A stretch of 64,000 nucleotides of DNA, from the NCBI RefSeq assembly GCF_000151665.1, contig NW_013171827.1, positions 1,261,066 through 1,325,065 on the forward strand, written 5' to 3'. Below, in pieces: positions 1-10,818 of this stretch. How positions within the stretch are numbered: position 1 is the first letter of the stretch; each line of letters opens with the position of its first letter. The stretch is from Blastocystis hominis (lineage: Eukaryota > Sar > Bigyra > Opalinata > Blastocystidae). The position numbers and the translations under genes are program-made. Below the pieces are notes generated by a model. That model did not search any database and was not told where the DNA came from. It saw only the letters and a program-made list of their open reading frames with translations.

Positions 1-1244
1 CGGCTATTCATGTCGAAGTGAGATCCTACGCCGAGCAGGTGGACTTCAAGGATCTGCGTAGCGATTTTACGTGCATTGAACCGAAGGTTTTTCCACACCG
101 ATCGAAGGACCGACGATTGACTACAAGAACGATGGTAGCAGTATTGACGATTACACGATAACGGATCGTTTCATACTGGATATGCTGCAGTGGCACAAGG
201 AAGGAAAGAATCTGCACATCAAGTTCGTGTACGTGATCTTAATGAAAACCATCCAATACCTCAAAACGCTTCCGAATGTCATCGAGGTCAAAATGCCGAA
301 AGGCAAAGACGAGACATTCCGTGTGTGCGGAGATGTCCATGGGCAGGTGAGTTTGCTTCGCTGTTTTCATTTTTAGTATTACGACTTTATCAACATCTTC
401 AACAAATTCGGATATCCCTCCGATTCCGCTCCCTATCTCTTTAACGGTAATTCCAGAAATCGGGACTAATTTGAAGGTGACTTTACAGATCGCGGAAATT
501 TCTCCGTCGAGGTCGCTCTGACCATTTTCTGCTACAAACTGGTGCGACCCGACACGTTTTTCGTTCTGCGAGGAAATCATGAATCCCCTGTAAGAACGAG
601 AATATGGGTTGCTGAATCGTAGATTAACCGGATGTTCGGATTCGATGGAGAAGTCCGACACAAGTACAGCGGGGAGATCATGCAGTTGTTCTCGGAGTGC
701 TTCCGTGCGCTCCCATTGGCTGCGATTCTCGAGAAGAAGGTCATTATTCTGCACGGAGGCCTGTTCCGACAGGACGGTGTGACGATCCAGGATTTGCAAA
801 GAATTGACCGATTTACGGACAGTATGTCGGGTCTATTAGAGGACATATTGTGGTCTGACCCAATGGATAGTATGGGTCGGATGCCATCTCGAAGAGAGGC
901 CGGAACGATGTTCGGGCCGGATATTACGAAGGCGTTTTTGGAGAAAAATCATCTGGAGCTGCTGGTGAGATCGCACGAGGTGAAGATGGACGGATATGAG
1001 GTCCAGCATGACATATCCTGAATTGAAAGCTGAGTGGGACTTAACAGTACGGAAAGTGCATCACCGTGTTCTCTGCGGCGAATTACTGCGATACGACCCA
1101 GAACTTGGGAGCCATCATCAAGTTCGACCACGAGTTGAAGCCACACTTCGAAACGGTTTGGCTTGCAGAATATGTGTTATGTAGTTTGAAGCTGTTCCCC
1201 ACCCGGGTCCTCCCTCGATGTACTTTGCGCCCAAGATGTTTTAG
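1..1244 (+). CDS. PP5: Serine/threonine protein phosphatase 5 (5' part outside window)
   Basis: Metal-dependent phosphatase of the PPP family, PP5 type, which acts with Hsp90-bound clients. The window opens at the end of the TPR region; the linker and whole catalytic domain follow. Visible metal/phosphate motifs are GDVHGQ, GDFTDRG, RGNHES, HGG and RSHEV, and the C-terminal stretch AVPHP is typical of PP5. Exons are 1-57, 87-346, 377-446, 477-589, 623-1012, 1051-1155 and 1185-1244. Introns are 29, 30, 30, 33, 38 and 29 nt. The fifth (1013-1050) is AT-AC rather than GT-AG. The TAG stop at 1242-1244 is encoded, and TGTTTGTT follows 20 nt later. Confidence in the family is high; the TPR repeats themselves cannot be seen here. 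Confidence 0.93.
1013..1050 (+). other. AT-AC intron with U12-type signals in PP5
   Basis: Removing these 38 nt joins ...GYEVQHD to GKCITVF, matching the PP5 catalytic core residue for residue. The intron starts ATATCCTG, has CTTAAC shortly before its end, and ends in AC: the 5' splice site, branch site and 3' end of U12-type AT-AC introns. The only GT-AG alternative (1001-1047) would delete conserved residues. Confidence 0.75.
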
Positions 1245-1263
1245 TTAGTGCAGAGAAATGGAT

Positions 1264-1271
1264 TGTTTGTT
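1264..1271 (+). terminator. Polyadenylation-downstream motif TGTTTGTT (PP5)
   Basis: Exact TGTTTGTT, 20 nt after the encoded TAG of the PP5 gene. Confidence 0.8.
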
Positions 1272-1364
1272 GGGATAATTATTCGGGGTTTGGTAGTGAT
1301 GGTGGAACAAAAAAAGTATGGCTGGATGGTCGTTTTATATAGGAAAAGAAGGAAAACGAAAGTA

Positions 1365-1449
1365 GCTAGAGTGCCCGAGTTGGTCCAAGGGGGTGGACTT
1401 AAGATCCTCTGTGTTCAGTCACTCGTGGGTTCGAACCCCACCTCTAGCA
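1365..1449 (+). tRNA. tRNA-Leu (UAA)
   Basis: An 85-nt class II tRNA. The acceptor GCTAGAG pairs with CTCTAGC. The anticodon loop CTTAAGA gives anticodon TAA, there is a long variable arm, and the T-arm contains GGGTTCGAACCCC. The discriminator is A and a T-run (Pol III terminator) follows. No intron. One T-T mismatch lies in the anticodon stem. Confidence 0.93.
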
Positions 1450-2342
1450 TTTTTACTTTTTAAAAATAAGCAAATGGGGAATGGAGGGCGCATGTGTGGA
1501 AATATAGGTGTAGAATAATAGTAATAATAATAATAATGTTGAAACATGTGGTGTGAAGGAAAGGAATGAAGCACATAGTGGATTCTTGGTGTTGTTAGAA
1601 GAGGTAAATGTGTATTGTTTTGAAAATGAGAAATAATTCTAATTACTATTTTTTACACATGGCGCAAGAGAGGTTGATATTTTGAACAATAATTCCTGTT
1701 ATTTGAGATACCCAGGATTGGAGTCTATATGTTATTTGCTGTTATGATGGTTTTGTAGATAATTTGTCTATTTCTTAGTATTATTGAGGCTGTATGAATC
1801 CTTGCCATAAGAGAATGTACTAGATTATAGATGTAGCCATTCACGTAATATCAGGAGGATTTAATTTGGCAGCCATCCATATTATTGTTATTGGAAAACT
1901 CTTATGTTAAGTTTATTGATAAGCAGACAAAGAGAAATTGGTACAGTTATTCTCAACATGGTAATCATTAAGGAAAGAATAGATACATTTCTTGTGAACG
2001 TATATAATCTCGAGGATATTAGAATTTGTTTGTTTGAGTAAAGGCTGACCATCAGCTTCATGATATCGAGGAGCGATACTACGGTATAATAATTGTTTAT
2101 TCTAATATCACGGAGGCAGGTTATTTATGTATTTTTTCAAAAACCACATTACTCATAAAATGAGCTTGAGACACGGATTTTTAAATAGATTTTCAACAAT
2201 TTCAGCCATAGCTCACAACATTTTTGTTTGTATCTTATTTCGCGTTACATAGAAAAAAACAAATCTCTGTTTAAAAATAACACAATATGAAACGGATTTC
2301 ATCGTGGATATTATAAATAGTTTTCTGTTTGTATTTTTTAAT
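1450..2342. other. AT-rich intergenic stretch
   Basis: No open frame with recognisable content, no tRNA-like fold and no TGTTTGTT. It separates the tRNA-Leu gene from the LRR gene and is far more AT-rich than the PP5 exons. Confidence 0.6.
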
Positions 2343-4567
2343 ATGAGTGGAGAACGTATTGTCTTTATACTATACTTATTGTTAGCTACTCTGTCTGAGA
2401 TTCAAGGAGAGGAGTATCTGCTTGGTGGATATGCAACGCTCGGTCAGCCTGAAACCATAATGAAGGATGGAATCAAATACACTTTGCAGAAATTCCAGGG
2501 CACGCACAAGAACGAATTTGTATTGCAATCAGAATTTGGTGAGGTATTTTTGTATGAAAGTAATGTTCTGAAACAGTTTTGGCTAGAAAATGAGAAGGGG
2601 AAGAAATCGGAGGAGTTTATTCGATACAAGAATGGTCGAGCCGATTTTATTCAGCGATTCGAGTATATTTTGCAGCAAACGAATAGAAAGCAATTTGTAA
2701 ACCACAAGAAAGGAGTTCGAATGGAAATCTGGTCTGCACAAACAGGCCATTTGCTGTATCACGGAGGGTACAACGAAAGACGAATGAAAGAAGGCTGGGG
2801 CATCGAATACGATGAAGAAAGCGGAAATGTGGCTGTGGAAGGGATGTGGAGCAAAGGAGTATTGACAGAAGTGATTCGATGTTTCAATGGAGATACGATG
2901 ACCGAATTGAAGCGAAACGGAGCAGATAGTTTGGATCCAACGAAACGAATTCCGATCTATGTGGGTGGATTTCGCTATGATGAAGACAATGAAACGTTTG
3001 TTCGTGAAGGGAAAGGATGTCTGATTGATGGAAAGACTGGAATCGCAACTCGAGAATGTGAATGGAAAGATGGAAAGGAAGTGAGTGGAGTGGATCTGAA
3101 TGATGGATGGTATACTATATTTAAAGATAAAGAAACTATCAACAAAGAGGAAGAACTGGATTGGTTGGGACTAATGAAGACAGATTTAGTGATTTCAGAT
3201 AATAGTTGTAACGATGTATATCAATTGAATTTGAGCAAATACAAGTGGATTCAATCAATCGAAATTGGTAATAAATGTTTTAGATCAGTGCAGATATTCC
3301 AAGCGGATGGATTGAGTCGACTGAAAAGACTAAATATAGGGAACTATTCCTTCACTCCAGCGATAAATGATGATGATGATTATGATTACTATGAAAGAAA
3401 TGATATGTCAATATCAAATTGCGACCATCTTGAGACTATTAATATAGGTAATCGCTGTTTTGGTATTTATAAATCATTAATAATTTATGGACTGAGTCGA
3501 TTGAATAGTCTGAATATTGGAAATGGCTCTTTCTCTCCAGCTGACATATACTTTTATGATGAATATTATTATCATGAATGGGGTGAATTCGAAATTTATA
3601 ATTGCGATTCACTTGAATCAATTACAGTTGGTAATCGATGCTTTGGATATGCCATATCACTGCAAATTGATGGATTAAGTAGTTTGAAAAGTGTGAAAAT
3701 CGGACGTGGATCATTCAGTGCAGAAATAGATCATAATTATGAACGTAATTATAATTACAGAAATGATGTGCCTCGTGTATTTCAAATAGTAAACTGTGAC
3801 TCACTGGAATCAATCGAAATCGGAAATGATTGTTTTAATTTAGTCCAAAAACTCCAAATTAATAGATTAAAGCGATTGAAAACTTTGAAGATCGGCAACT
3901 CTTCATTTAACAGAGTTGGAGCTCATTATTCTATAAATGACAGTCAAGTAAAGGATAATGATTTGCAAATAACGAATTGCGAATCATTGGAATTGATCGA
4001 AATTGGCAGTCATTGTTTTGCGGATTATTCTGAAGACTTTGAATTAAAGAATCTACCGCAATTGCAGTGTATTCACATTGGTAATGAATCGTTCCATCGT
4101 AGTTCATTTGTGATTCGAGGTATTGAACTGATATCAATTGTTTGAATGCCTAGATCTTCCAAATCTTCATACCATTACATTAGGTGATTTTGCATTCGCT
4201 TATTCCTTATCAACAATAATTGAAAGTATAGAATAAATTCGAATGAAATGATTGATGTAGATCTTCCATCATTACAATCCATTCAACTCGGTTATGAAGC
4301 ACTTGAAGGAAGATGGGATGATTCAAGTTCATTGACACTTCGAAGTAATAATGAATTGATTGGTTATGATATGCTTTGTAGATCTTCCAAATCTAACATC
4401 AATAACTTCTGTAGGATATAGTTTCTATAATCTTCGTGTAGTGACATTGGAAAGTATTTCTGAATATTGAATATTGATAGTATTTAGATATTCCAAATCT
4501 TCGAAATGTCAAGCTACCTTATTCATTCAGGTGTGTTCAATCGAAATCAATTTCGAGTATAGTTTGA
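2343..4567 (+). CDS. Secreted leucine-rich-repeat (BspA/TpLRR-like) protein
   Basis: A 694-aa model. The ATG at 2343 gives a clear signal peptide (hydrophobic IVFILYLLLATLSEIQG); an upstream ATG at 2304 would bury it. Residues about 130-220 contain MORN-like segments such as GGYNERRMKEGWGIEYDE. From about residue 290 there are repeats of the form xLExIxIGNxCF, with SLKxLNIGNxSF alternating, as in BspA-type LRRs. The unspliced frame stops at 4145, but removing 34-, 35-, 37- and 34-nt introns (4120-4153, 4226-4260, 4345-4381, 4454-4487) continues the repeats in frame to a TGA at 4565-4567. Each intron lies just before a DLP codon trio. Base composition and codon use are much more AT-rich than the neighbours. 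The function is unknown; such repeats usually mediate adhesion or recognition. No exact polyadenylation motif follows; the nearest is TGTTTGTC at 4704. Confidence 0.75.
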
Positions 4568-5392
4568 TTGATTTGATTTGATTCATAGATGTTTCTACCA
4601 GTCTCGCTAATCTTGTCGACTAAATCAATCAGTATTTCCAGTATTGGATCTACACACCTCACCTCTTTCCATTTCATGATAATTGAATCTTCAATGCATA
4701 CTTTGTTTGTCACAAACATTTCCATCATTCTTTGGTCATTGATTTAGAATACAGTCATCGATTGACTCTTTTCCATCATCACAACCCAGAGTGTTTTGAC
4801 TAGCATATTCCAATCCTTCGTGTAATCGATGTAAACAAAAAAATAGCAGGTACTAAGATTTCAAAGTACTAAACTGAAACAATCATGCTCATTCTTGTGT
4901 CAACACAAAATTGTTAAATACCAAACACATTACTAAATCTCAAACACCTAAATTGATCCATCAAGTGTCTAAACAATTATGCTCTAAGTTGTTTTATATA
5001 TCATTATGTTGAAAAGAAGATAATAAATGATTATTACGTCAATAGAGCGTGTTGTTTTGATACGACTTGTGTGTATTGAATGAAAGAATACAAATATGAA
5101 TGGTATTTGTATTGCAAACAATGGAACTCATTAATAGATATGATTTGAAGTGAATAGATCAGTGTTTCCAGTTTTAATATTCAAAATCCATTAGATAAGT
5201 TATATGAAAACGAAAGAATGAGATTATGTAAGGGCTGTACTATTCAATAGAAGATAAAGTGTACGATTGATCGATTGTTTTAAATGTGTTAGTTAGAAAT
5301 AAACATATTCCTTTACCCAACCTCTCTTTCCTTCCTCCATGATAACAATAATAATAATAATAATAATCACTATTACTATGATTATGATTCAC
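4568..5392. other. Intergenic with decayed LRR remnants
   Basis: Fragments resembling the DIPNLR repeat core of the upstream gene (for example CATATTCCAATCCTTCGTG near 4804) lie in broken frames, suggesting eroded repeat units. From about 4860 to 5392 I see only AT-rich sequence and an ATA/ATT microsatellite near 5345-5368. Confidence 0.45.
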
Positions 5393-5400
5393 AACAAACA
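5393..5400 (-). terminator. TGTTTGTT motif (PEPCK)
   Basis: Exact motif on the minus strand, 30 nt past the encoded TAA of the PEPCK gene. Confidence 0.8.
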
Positions 5401-5430
5401 AGGCTGAACTGATACTCTAAAAAGCTACAC

Positions 5431-7114
5431 TTAATCGGTGCGAGGTCCATAAGGCGAATAGTCGGGCAGTCCGGGCACCTGGAACTGCTTGAAGTGCTCG
5501 ACGAACTTTCCAGCGAGCTTCTTGGCGACACGGTCGTACTCCTCCTTGTCAGCCCAGGTGTTGCGAGGCCAGAGCAGATGATCGTCGACTCCCTCGACAT
5601 GGGTGGGCACCTCCAGATTGAAGCGGTCGTTGTGGCGGAGCTCGGCCTTCTCGATGGATCCGCTGAGGATTCCGTCGATGCAGGCGCGGGTGACGGGGAT
5701 GTCCATGCGCTTGCCCACTCCGTAGCCGCCTCCAGTCCATCCGGTGTTGAGCAGATAGACCTTGGTGCCATGGCGGTTCAGCTTCTCACCGAGCAGCTTC
5801 GCGTACACGATGGGGTTCATCGGCATGAACGCTCCGCCGAAGCAGGGCGAGAAGTTGGGCACGGGCTCCTTGATGCCGCGCTCCGTTCCGGCCACCTTCG
5901 CGGTGTAGCCGCACAGGAAGTGGTACATGGCCTGCTCCGTGGTCAGCTTGCTGATCGGAGGCAGCACGCCGTAGGCATCGCAGGTCAGGAAGATGATCGC
6001 CTTGGGATGGCCCGCCATGCTGTCCGGCTTGTAGTTCTTGATGTGGTAGATCGGGTACGCCACGCGGCCGTTCTGCGTCTTGCTCACATCGTTGTAGTCC
6101 AGCGAGCCGTCGGGACGCACCATCACGTTCTCCAGCAGAGCGTCGCGCTTGATCGCGTTCCAAATATCCGGCTCCTTCTCCTTCGACAGATTGATCGTCT
6201 TCGCGTAGCAGCCGCCCTCGAAGTTGAAGATACCGTCGTCGTCCCAGCCGTGCTCATCGTCTCCGATCAGGAATCGCTTCGGGTCCGCCGACAGCGTCGT
6301 CTTGCCCGTGCCCGACAGACCGAAGAACAGCGCCGAGTCGCCGTCCTTGCCCACGTTCGCCGAGCAGTGCATCGGCAGAATGCCCTGCAGAGGCAGGCAG
6401 TAGTTCATCACGCCGAAGATACCCTTCTTCATCTCGCCTCCGTACTTCGCGCCCACCACGATCGCAAGGTTGTTCTCCATATCGAAGCCCACGAACGCCT
6501 CCGAGTTCAGGCCCTGGCGCTTCCAGTTCTTGTTCACCAGACCCTTGCACGTGTTGATCACAGTGAACTCCGGCTTGAAGTTCTTCAGCTCCTCCACAGA
6601 CTTGGGGCGAACGAACATGTTCGTCACGAAGTGGTGCTGCCAAGCGTACTCCGTCACAAAACGCACGCACTTGCGCGACTTCGGGTTCGCTCCGCAGTAG
6701 CCATCGAACACGTACACCTCCTTGCCGTTCATGTACTGCTTCACATCGTCGTACACCTCGTTGAACACCTTCTCAGACACAGGCTTGTTGGGGGGGATCG
6801 GGCTCCACCAGATGTTGCTCTTGCTGGGCTCTCTCTCCACAAAGTATTTATCCTGAGGAGATCTTCCGGTGTAGATTCCAGTGTCTACTTCGAAAGCTCC
6901 GGTGTTCGTGAACACTCCTTCGTTGTTCTTCTTCTCGTGCTCAGCAATCTCATCTACCTATCAAACACCGCACACATCACGCACCATAAGTCAAGTTACG
7001 GTGAACCTTGCCGACGTTAATGCCCAGCTTATCGAGACCCAGGGCAGCTCCAGTGGTCTCAATATGGCGAGCTACACAACCCATCAAAGCCTGGCTCCTA
7101 TTCCTCAGATACAT
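5431..7114 (-). CDS. PCK: Phosphoenolpyruvate carboxykinase (ATP-dependent type)
   Basis: Interconverts oxaloacetate and phosphoenolpyruvate with ATP/ADP. The model is 550 aa, the usual length of the ATP-type family. Visible signatures are TGRSPQDK (substrate loop), the kinase-1a P-loop [11 protein letters not shown], the metal/nucleotide segment [18 protein letters not shown] and the C-terminal NTGWTGG. A 31-nt intron (6954-6984) joins [13 protein letters not shown]...NLTY to [10 protein letters not shown]. The start at 7114 is preceded in frame by a TGA. There is no clear organelle presequence. Coding GC is high compared with the LRR gene next door. In anaerobic stramenopiles this enzyme often runs in the carboxylating direction; that is inference here. 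Confidence 0.96.
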
Positions 7115-7242
7115 TGTCAGCAAGTTACTTCAACACAGGGACAACGGATTTTACAAAACGAGCAGAAAGCATCTTTCCTTGTGTAAAAATATGGTATGAA
7201 TGGTGGATGAAACCGCCCCTATGAAACTCCCTTGCAACTGAA

Positions 7243-7250
7243 AACAAACA
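7243..7250 (-). terminator. TGTTTGTT motif (ankyrin/SAM gene)
   Basis: Exact motif, 67 nt past the TAA at 7318-7320. Confidence 0.75.
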
Positions 7251-7317
7251 AGTGGATGATACAAAAAAGCAAATACACAAAAAAGCAAATGAAGAATAAA
7301 CTATACCATTTTGGCTT

Positions 7318-9665
7318 TTACCCACTACCTTTGACACGATCATCAAACCCTACTGAAACCAGGTAGCACAACCCCATCGCCTCGCCCAGCTTTAACTTGC
7401 ACTCATCGATTCCAGACATATCGAACAGTTTCAGATAGCTGATGTTGCTCAATGCCCCATCCTACACAATGAGCGCCTCCCAGCAGCCCTACATCTATCA
7501 GCATGTCTGCTCGTGCGTCCGAGAACATCAGAGACAGCACCGGCTTGCTGCTGCTACTTCCCTTCAAGTCCTTAAACTCGGGCAGCGCGTCGATCTCGCT
7601 TTTCTTCTCTTCGATCAAAGCGTCGCGCGCCTGAATCACGCGCTGCATCTCCTCCTCGCTCAGACCCATTTTCTCGCGATAGTCCTCCGAGATGCCCATC
7701 AGGCTCCACATGCTGTCGAATCCCAGCTCTGCGAGCTCCTTGTAATGCCCCAGCAACTGCACGCCGCTCAGGAACTTGTACAGCTCGTCCGTGTTGATCA
7801 TGATCTCGATGAGCTTCTTCCGATGTCCGAACTTCAGTCCGAGCGTCTTCAAGTCCTCCTCGGACAGCTGGAACATGTCTGCCACGGTCTCCACGCCGTG
7901 GCTGGTCAGCACATCCAGGTACTCGGCCATTCCCAGCGCGCTGAGGAATTCGCTCACGCTCTGATAGCTTCGCAACGACACCGGATGTCCCGCGCGCTCC
8001 GCCGCCTCCGCGCGCGCTCCGGCCTCTCCCGGCTCCGGTTTGCCGTCGCCTAGCGGGCTTTTTGCGTCGTCTGCGGGCTGAGAAACGACGGGCCGCGAGT
8101 AGGACGAAGAAGAGGAGGACAAAGGCTGCAACGGCGAGGGCTGGAAGGCGAGAGGGAGCGGAGAGGAGGGCCGCGCGGGCTTGCCGGGGCGCGGAGAGGT
8201 CTGCGCGCTGCTGCTGGAGGGCGTGGCGGGAGAAATGTCGGCGGGGAGGACGGGGATGGGGGAGAGAACGTACTCCTTGGGGGAGGAGAGGATGGAGGTG
8301 CGGGAGAGCGGGGAATAGAGATCGTCGGAGGGGGCGGAGAGGTCCAAATGGCTGGACGACGCGTTGGGGATCATCGAGATTTCCGACTCGGTCATCTCGG
8401 GAAGGAGACCCAAATGCTCCTTGATGCGGTCGTTCGCCGACGCGCCCAGACTGCGAGGCGTCACGCCGTTGTTGTCGGGAATGTCCGGGTCGAACCCGCG
8501 GTCCAGCAGCTCCTTCACGAGATCTAGCGGTCAGTCAGTCGCTCGAAGGACGCGTACCGCTTCGCCCTGCCTTCACCGCGATGTGGAGAGCCGAACAGCC
8601 CTGGTCGTTTCGCAGAAGCGTCGCTTCTTTGTTCGAAACGTATTTGAAAAAGGCTCGCAAACTCTCGCGGTCGTACCGCTGAACGGCGTCGAAAAAGGCC
8701 TCAGGGTAGCGATTCACGATCTCGGGGTTGTTGATGTACATCATCAGCGGAAAGCACAAGTGCACGGGCGTTTTCTGCGTCAGCGTGCGAATGCTCAGGC
8801 TCGCGCCGTGATCGACCAGATACTCCACCGTTCGGCTGTTCTCGCTTAGGCAGGCCCAGTGAAGCGGCGTGCGACCAAAGAAATCCTGGTCGTTCACATC
8901 AAAACCAGCCTCCACCAATCGCTCGATGATATCTGCAGATTACGCGCAGATTGCATTGCTACCAGTTGCATTGCACTGACACGCGATGTGAAGACCCGTC
9001 ATCCCATGCAAATTACGAAAGTACTTCGCATGGGGGTCCATGAGGCAATTCTTCAATTTATTCTTGTCGCCATTCGAAATGGCGTTAAAAAAATCCTTCG
9101 GGTCATAGTTGACAAGAAAACACACAATCACCTCACTCGCAGTAAACTGAATCCACTCTGCAGTACCCTTCTTCTCATAGTCAACCGCCACATCATAAGC
9201 ACTTCTCTCATCCTTCAGGTGAAATCGATTTGCGAGGGATACAAGTGTTTGAAGAGTGATATCAGCTCCACAACGAACGAGGACCTCGATACACTCGGTA
9301 AAACCGTAACACGCTGCCCAGTGAATAAACGCGAAGCCCCGCGTGTCAAATGCATTAAGATTACACTTAGTCGAACGGAGCGCTTCTTCCAATTTCTTTG
9401 CGTCTCCTTGCGACTCAATCATGCTCTCTACAATTTTCTGCTGAACTGAAGACTAGTCATCAGTCTACACTCCCAACAGTAATACGTTCACCCAAGCAGG
9501 CATTCTCGATTATTTTGGCAGGAATGATCTGAAACCAGATTGTTCCCTCCTCCTTGATTATCATGAAACCACTGCACGCATAGATGCCTAAAATCGAAAC
9601 GTTTTCATTTGTTATCAACTTTTGCTTACCCGCTTTCTTGCCCCTTTGCCGTAAAATAGAGACAT
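7318..9665 (-). CDS. Ankyrin-repeat / SAM-domain protein
   Basis: A 729-aa model from six exons: 9620-9665, 9469-9587, 8963-9437, 8558-8932, 7493-8523 and 7318-7461. Introns are 32, 31, 30, 34 and 31 nt. Ankyrin repeats occupy roughly residues 70-360, with signatures such as GFAFIHWAACYGFTECIEVL, TGLHIACQCNAT, GRTPLHWACLSE and CSALHIAVKAGR. A Ser/Pro-rich linker follows, then a clear SAM domain (VSEFLSALGMAEYLDVL, about 510-575) and one or two more SAM-like segments to the C-terminus. Scaffolding is the likely role; no enzyme motif is seen. The first two exons are less certain: a shorter start inside exon 2 at 9503 is possible, but the long form fits exactly between the upstream gene's terminator and the ankyrin exons. 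Confidence 0.85.
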
Positions 9666-9708
9666 TCTCGTTACTATTTGATGCACTCTGACTCTATCAC
9701 CGGATTCC

Positions 9709-9716
9709 AACAAACA
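9709..9716 (-). terminator. TGTTTGTT motif (78-aa gene)
   Basis: Exact motif 41 nt past the TAA at 9758-9760. Confidence 0.75.
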
Positions 9717-9757
9717 AAATAAACCAAACTAGAAAACGAAAGCACCATTCGTAGCCA

Positions 9758-10024
9758 TTACTTTGGCTTGGAACCAGCTTGCTTTAATAGTTCGTTCACA
9801 AACTCGTTAGAAAATCCTTTTGCATCCTGCGCCATTTTACCTGCCATGTTTCCTGCCTACAAATGACCAAATGATCTCTTGCCTACAGCCTTCGCGCCCT
9901 GCTTTATCGATTTCACGCCCTTAACGGCGGCTCCAGCAGCTTGGCGCATTGTCTGCGATTGAGCCATTTTCTGAGTAACAAAAGTATTGAGGAACTGAGA
10001 GAAAGCTCTTCCAATAAAGGACAT
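9758..10024 (-). CDS. Small conserved-looking hypothetical protein (78 aa)
   Basis: Two exons (9887-10024 and 9758-9856) around a 30-nt intron encode MSFIGRAFSQFLNTF... ending in LLKQAGSKPK, then TAA. The protein is basic and Ala/Gly/Lys-rich, with an amphipathic start (FIGRAFSQFLNTFV) that could act as an organelle signal. I do not recognise the family. An in-frame ATG at 9967 could be an alternative start. The splice and the nearby terminator motif support a real gene. Confidence 0.65.
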
Positions 10025-10080
10025 GTAACTACAGACGAGTGGAAAAGAATTTATAAATGCAAAATCGACCCAGTGTGGAA

Positions 10081-10088
10081 AACAAACA
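10081..10088 (-). terminator. TGTTTGTT motif (NDUFA2)
   Basis: Exact motif 22 nt past the TAA of NDUFA2. Confidence 0.8.
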
Positions 10089-10110
10089 GTACAATTTATA
10101 TAGCTTTACT

Positions 10111-10543
10111 TTAAACAACAGACTCGGGTCTCGGGATAGCTGTGGGGCACTTTGGCATCACTTCTCCTATTTCCACCAAACGTTTCATCTATCCATAATC
10201 CAGGAAAATTAACAGCATACGCAGTTCTCCACTTCCTTATCGGTCATATCTTCCAGATCAAGCTCGCGCATATTGTTGTAGTCTAGGGATCACTGAATCT
10301 GTTTTGACCACTACCGTATCTAGCAAGCACCTTTGCCCGAGTTCCGTCGCATTCTCGCACGATGATGGGGAGAATTGGGTTCATGGCCTTCAAGCTGTAG
10401 TATTGTTTCTCAATAAAATCACTATAACAAATTACACAATCGGAGAGAGATAGATACCGGACACCCTTGCTGCCTGCCGAGCTCTCGCAATAAAGGAAAC
10501 GGACCTCCTGAAGACACTTTCCAAGCTTATAACGCCACGCCAT
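10111..10543 (-). CDS. NDUFA2: NADH dehydrogenase (complex I) subunit NDUFA2/B8
   Basis: Accessory subunit of respiratory complex I with a thioredoxin-like fold. The 110-aa model has exons 10458-10543, 10315-10421, 10221-10282 and 10111-10188, with introns of 36, 32 and 32 nt. The family pattern is clear: MAWRYKLGKCLQEVRFLYCE, then GVRDFIEKQYYSLKAMNP and LPIIVRECDGTRAKVLARY. The C-terminal extension (about 40 aa after RY) is less conserved; its splice sites were chosen because they keep the frame open to a TAA just before the motif. Complex I subunits fit the mitochondrion-related organelle of Blastocystis. Confidence 0.88.
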
Positions 10544-10783
10544 TGTAATACACTCTATATACGATCCTTAGAGAAGACGATTTAGCTGTTCAGAAAATAG
10601 CATGTCGTCCCACGCCAATCGGATAAAAAAACAAGCGACATACAATCTTGGATTTTCGCTTTGGGATCGAATTAAAATTTCAATCTAGAGCAGACTGATA
10701 GAATTTTCAATGTTAAACAGGTTCCAAACATAAGAACACAACCCATGGAAAACGGAGTACAACCAGGAACGACTTGCGCTTAG

Positions 10784-10791
10784 AACAAACA
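10784..10791 (-). terminator. TGTTTGTT motif (PDI/ERV46 gene)
   Basis: Exact motif 27 nt past the TAA at 10819-10821. Confidence 0.8.
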
Positions 10792-10818
10792 AGGAAACAA
10801 CATGCAATTCGGCCCCAT

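Noticed and set aside
5494..7020. 508-aa open frame on the plus strand
   Set aside because: It is the antisense of the PEPCK exons; GC-rich codons in PEPCK leave the opposite strand open. Its translation is Arg/His/Val-rich with no domain.
7257..7320. Extension of the ankyrin/SAM protein by a further 28-nt intron to a poly(A)-made stop
   Set aside because: With the 4-nt spacing seen elsewhere, cleavage would fall after C, giving no stop, and the extra residues are hydrophobic nonsense. The encoded TAA at 7318-7320 is kept.
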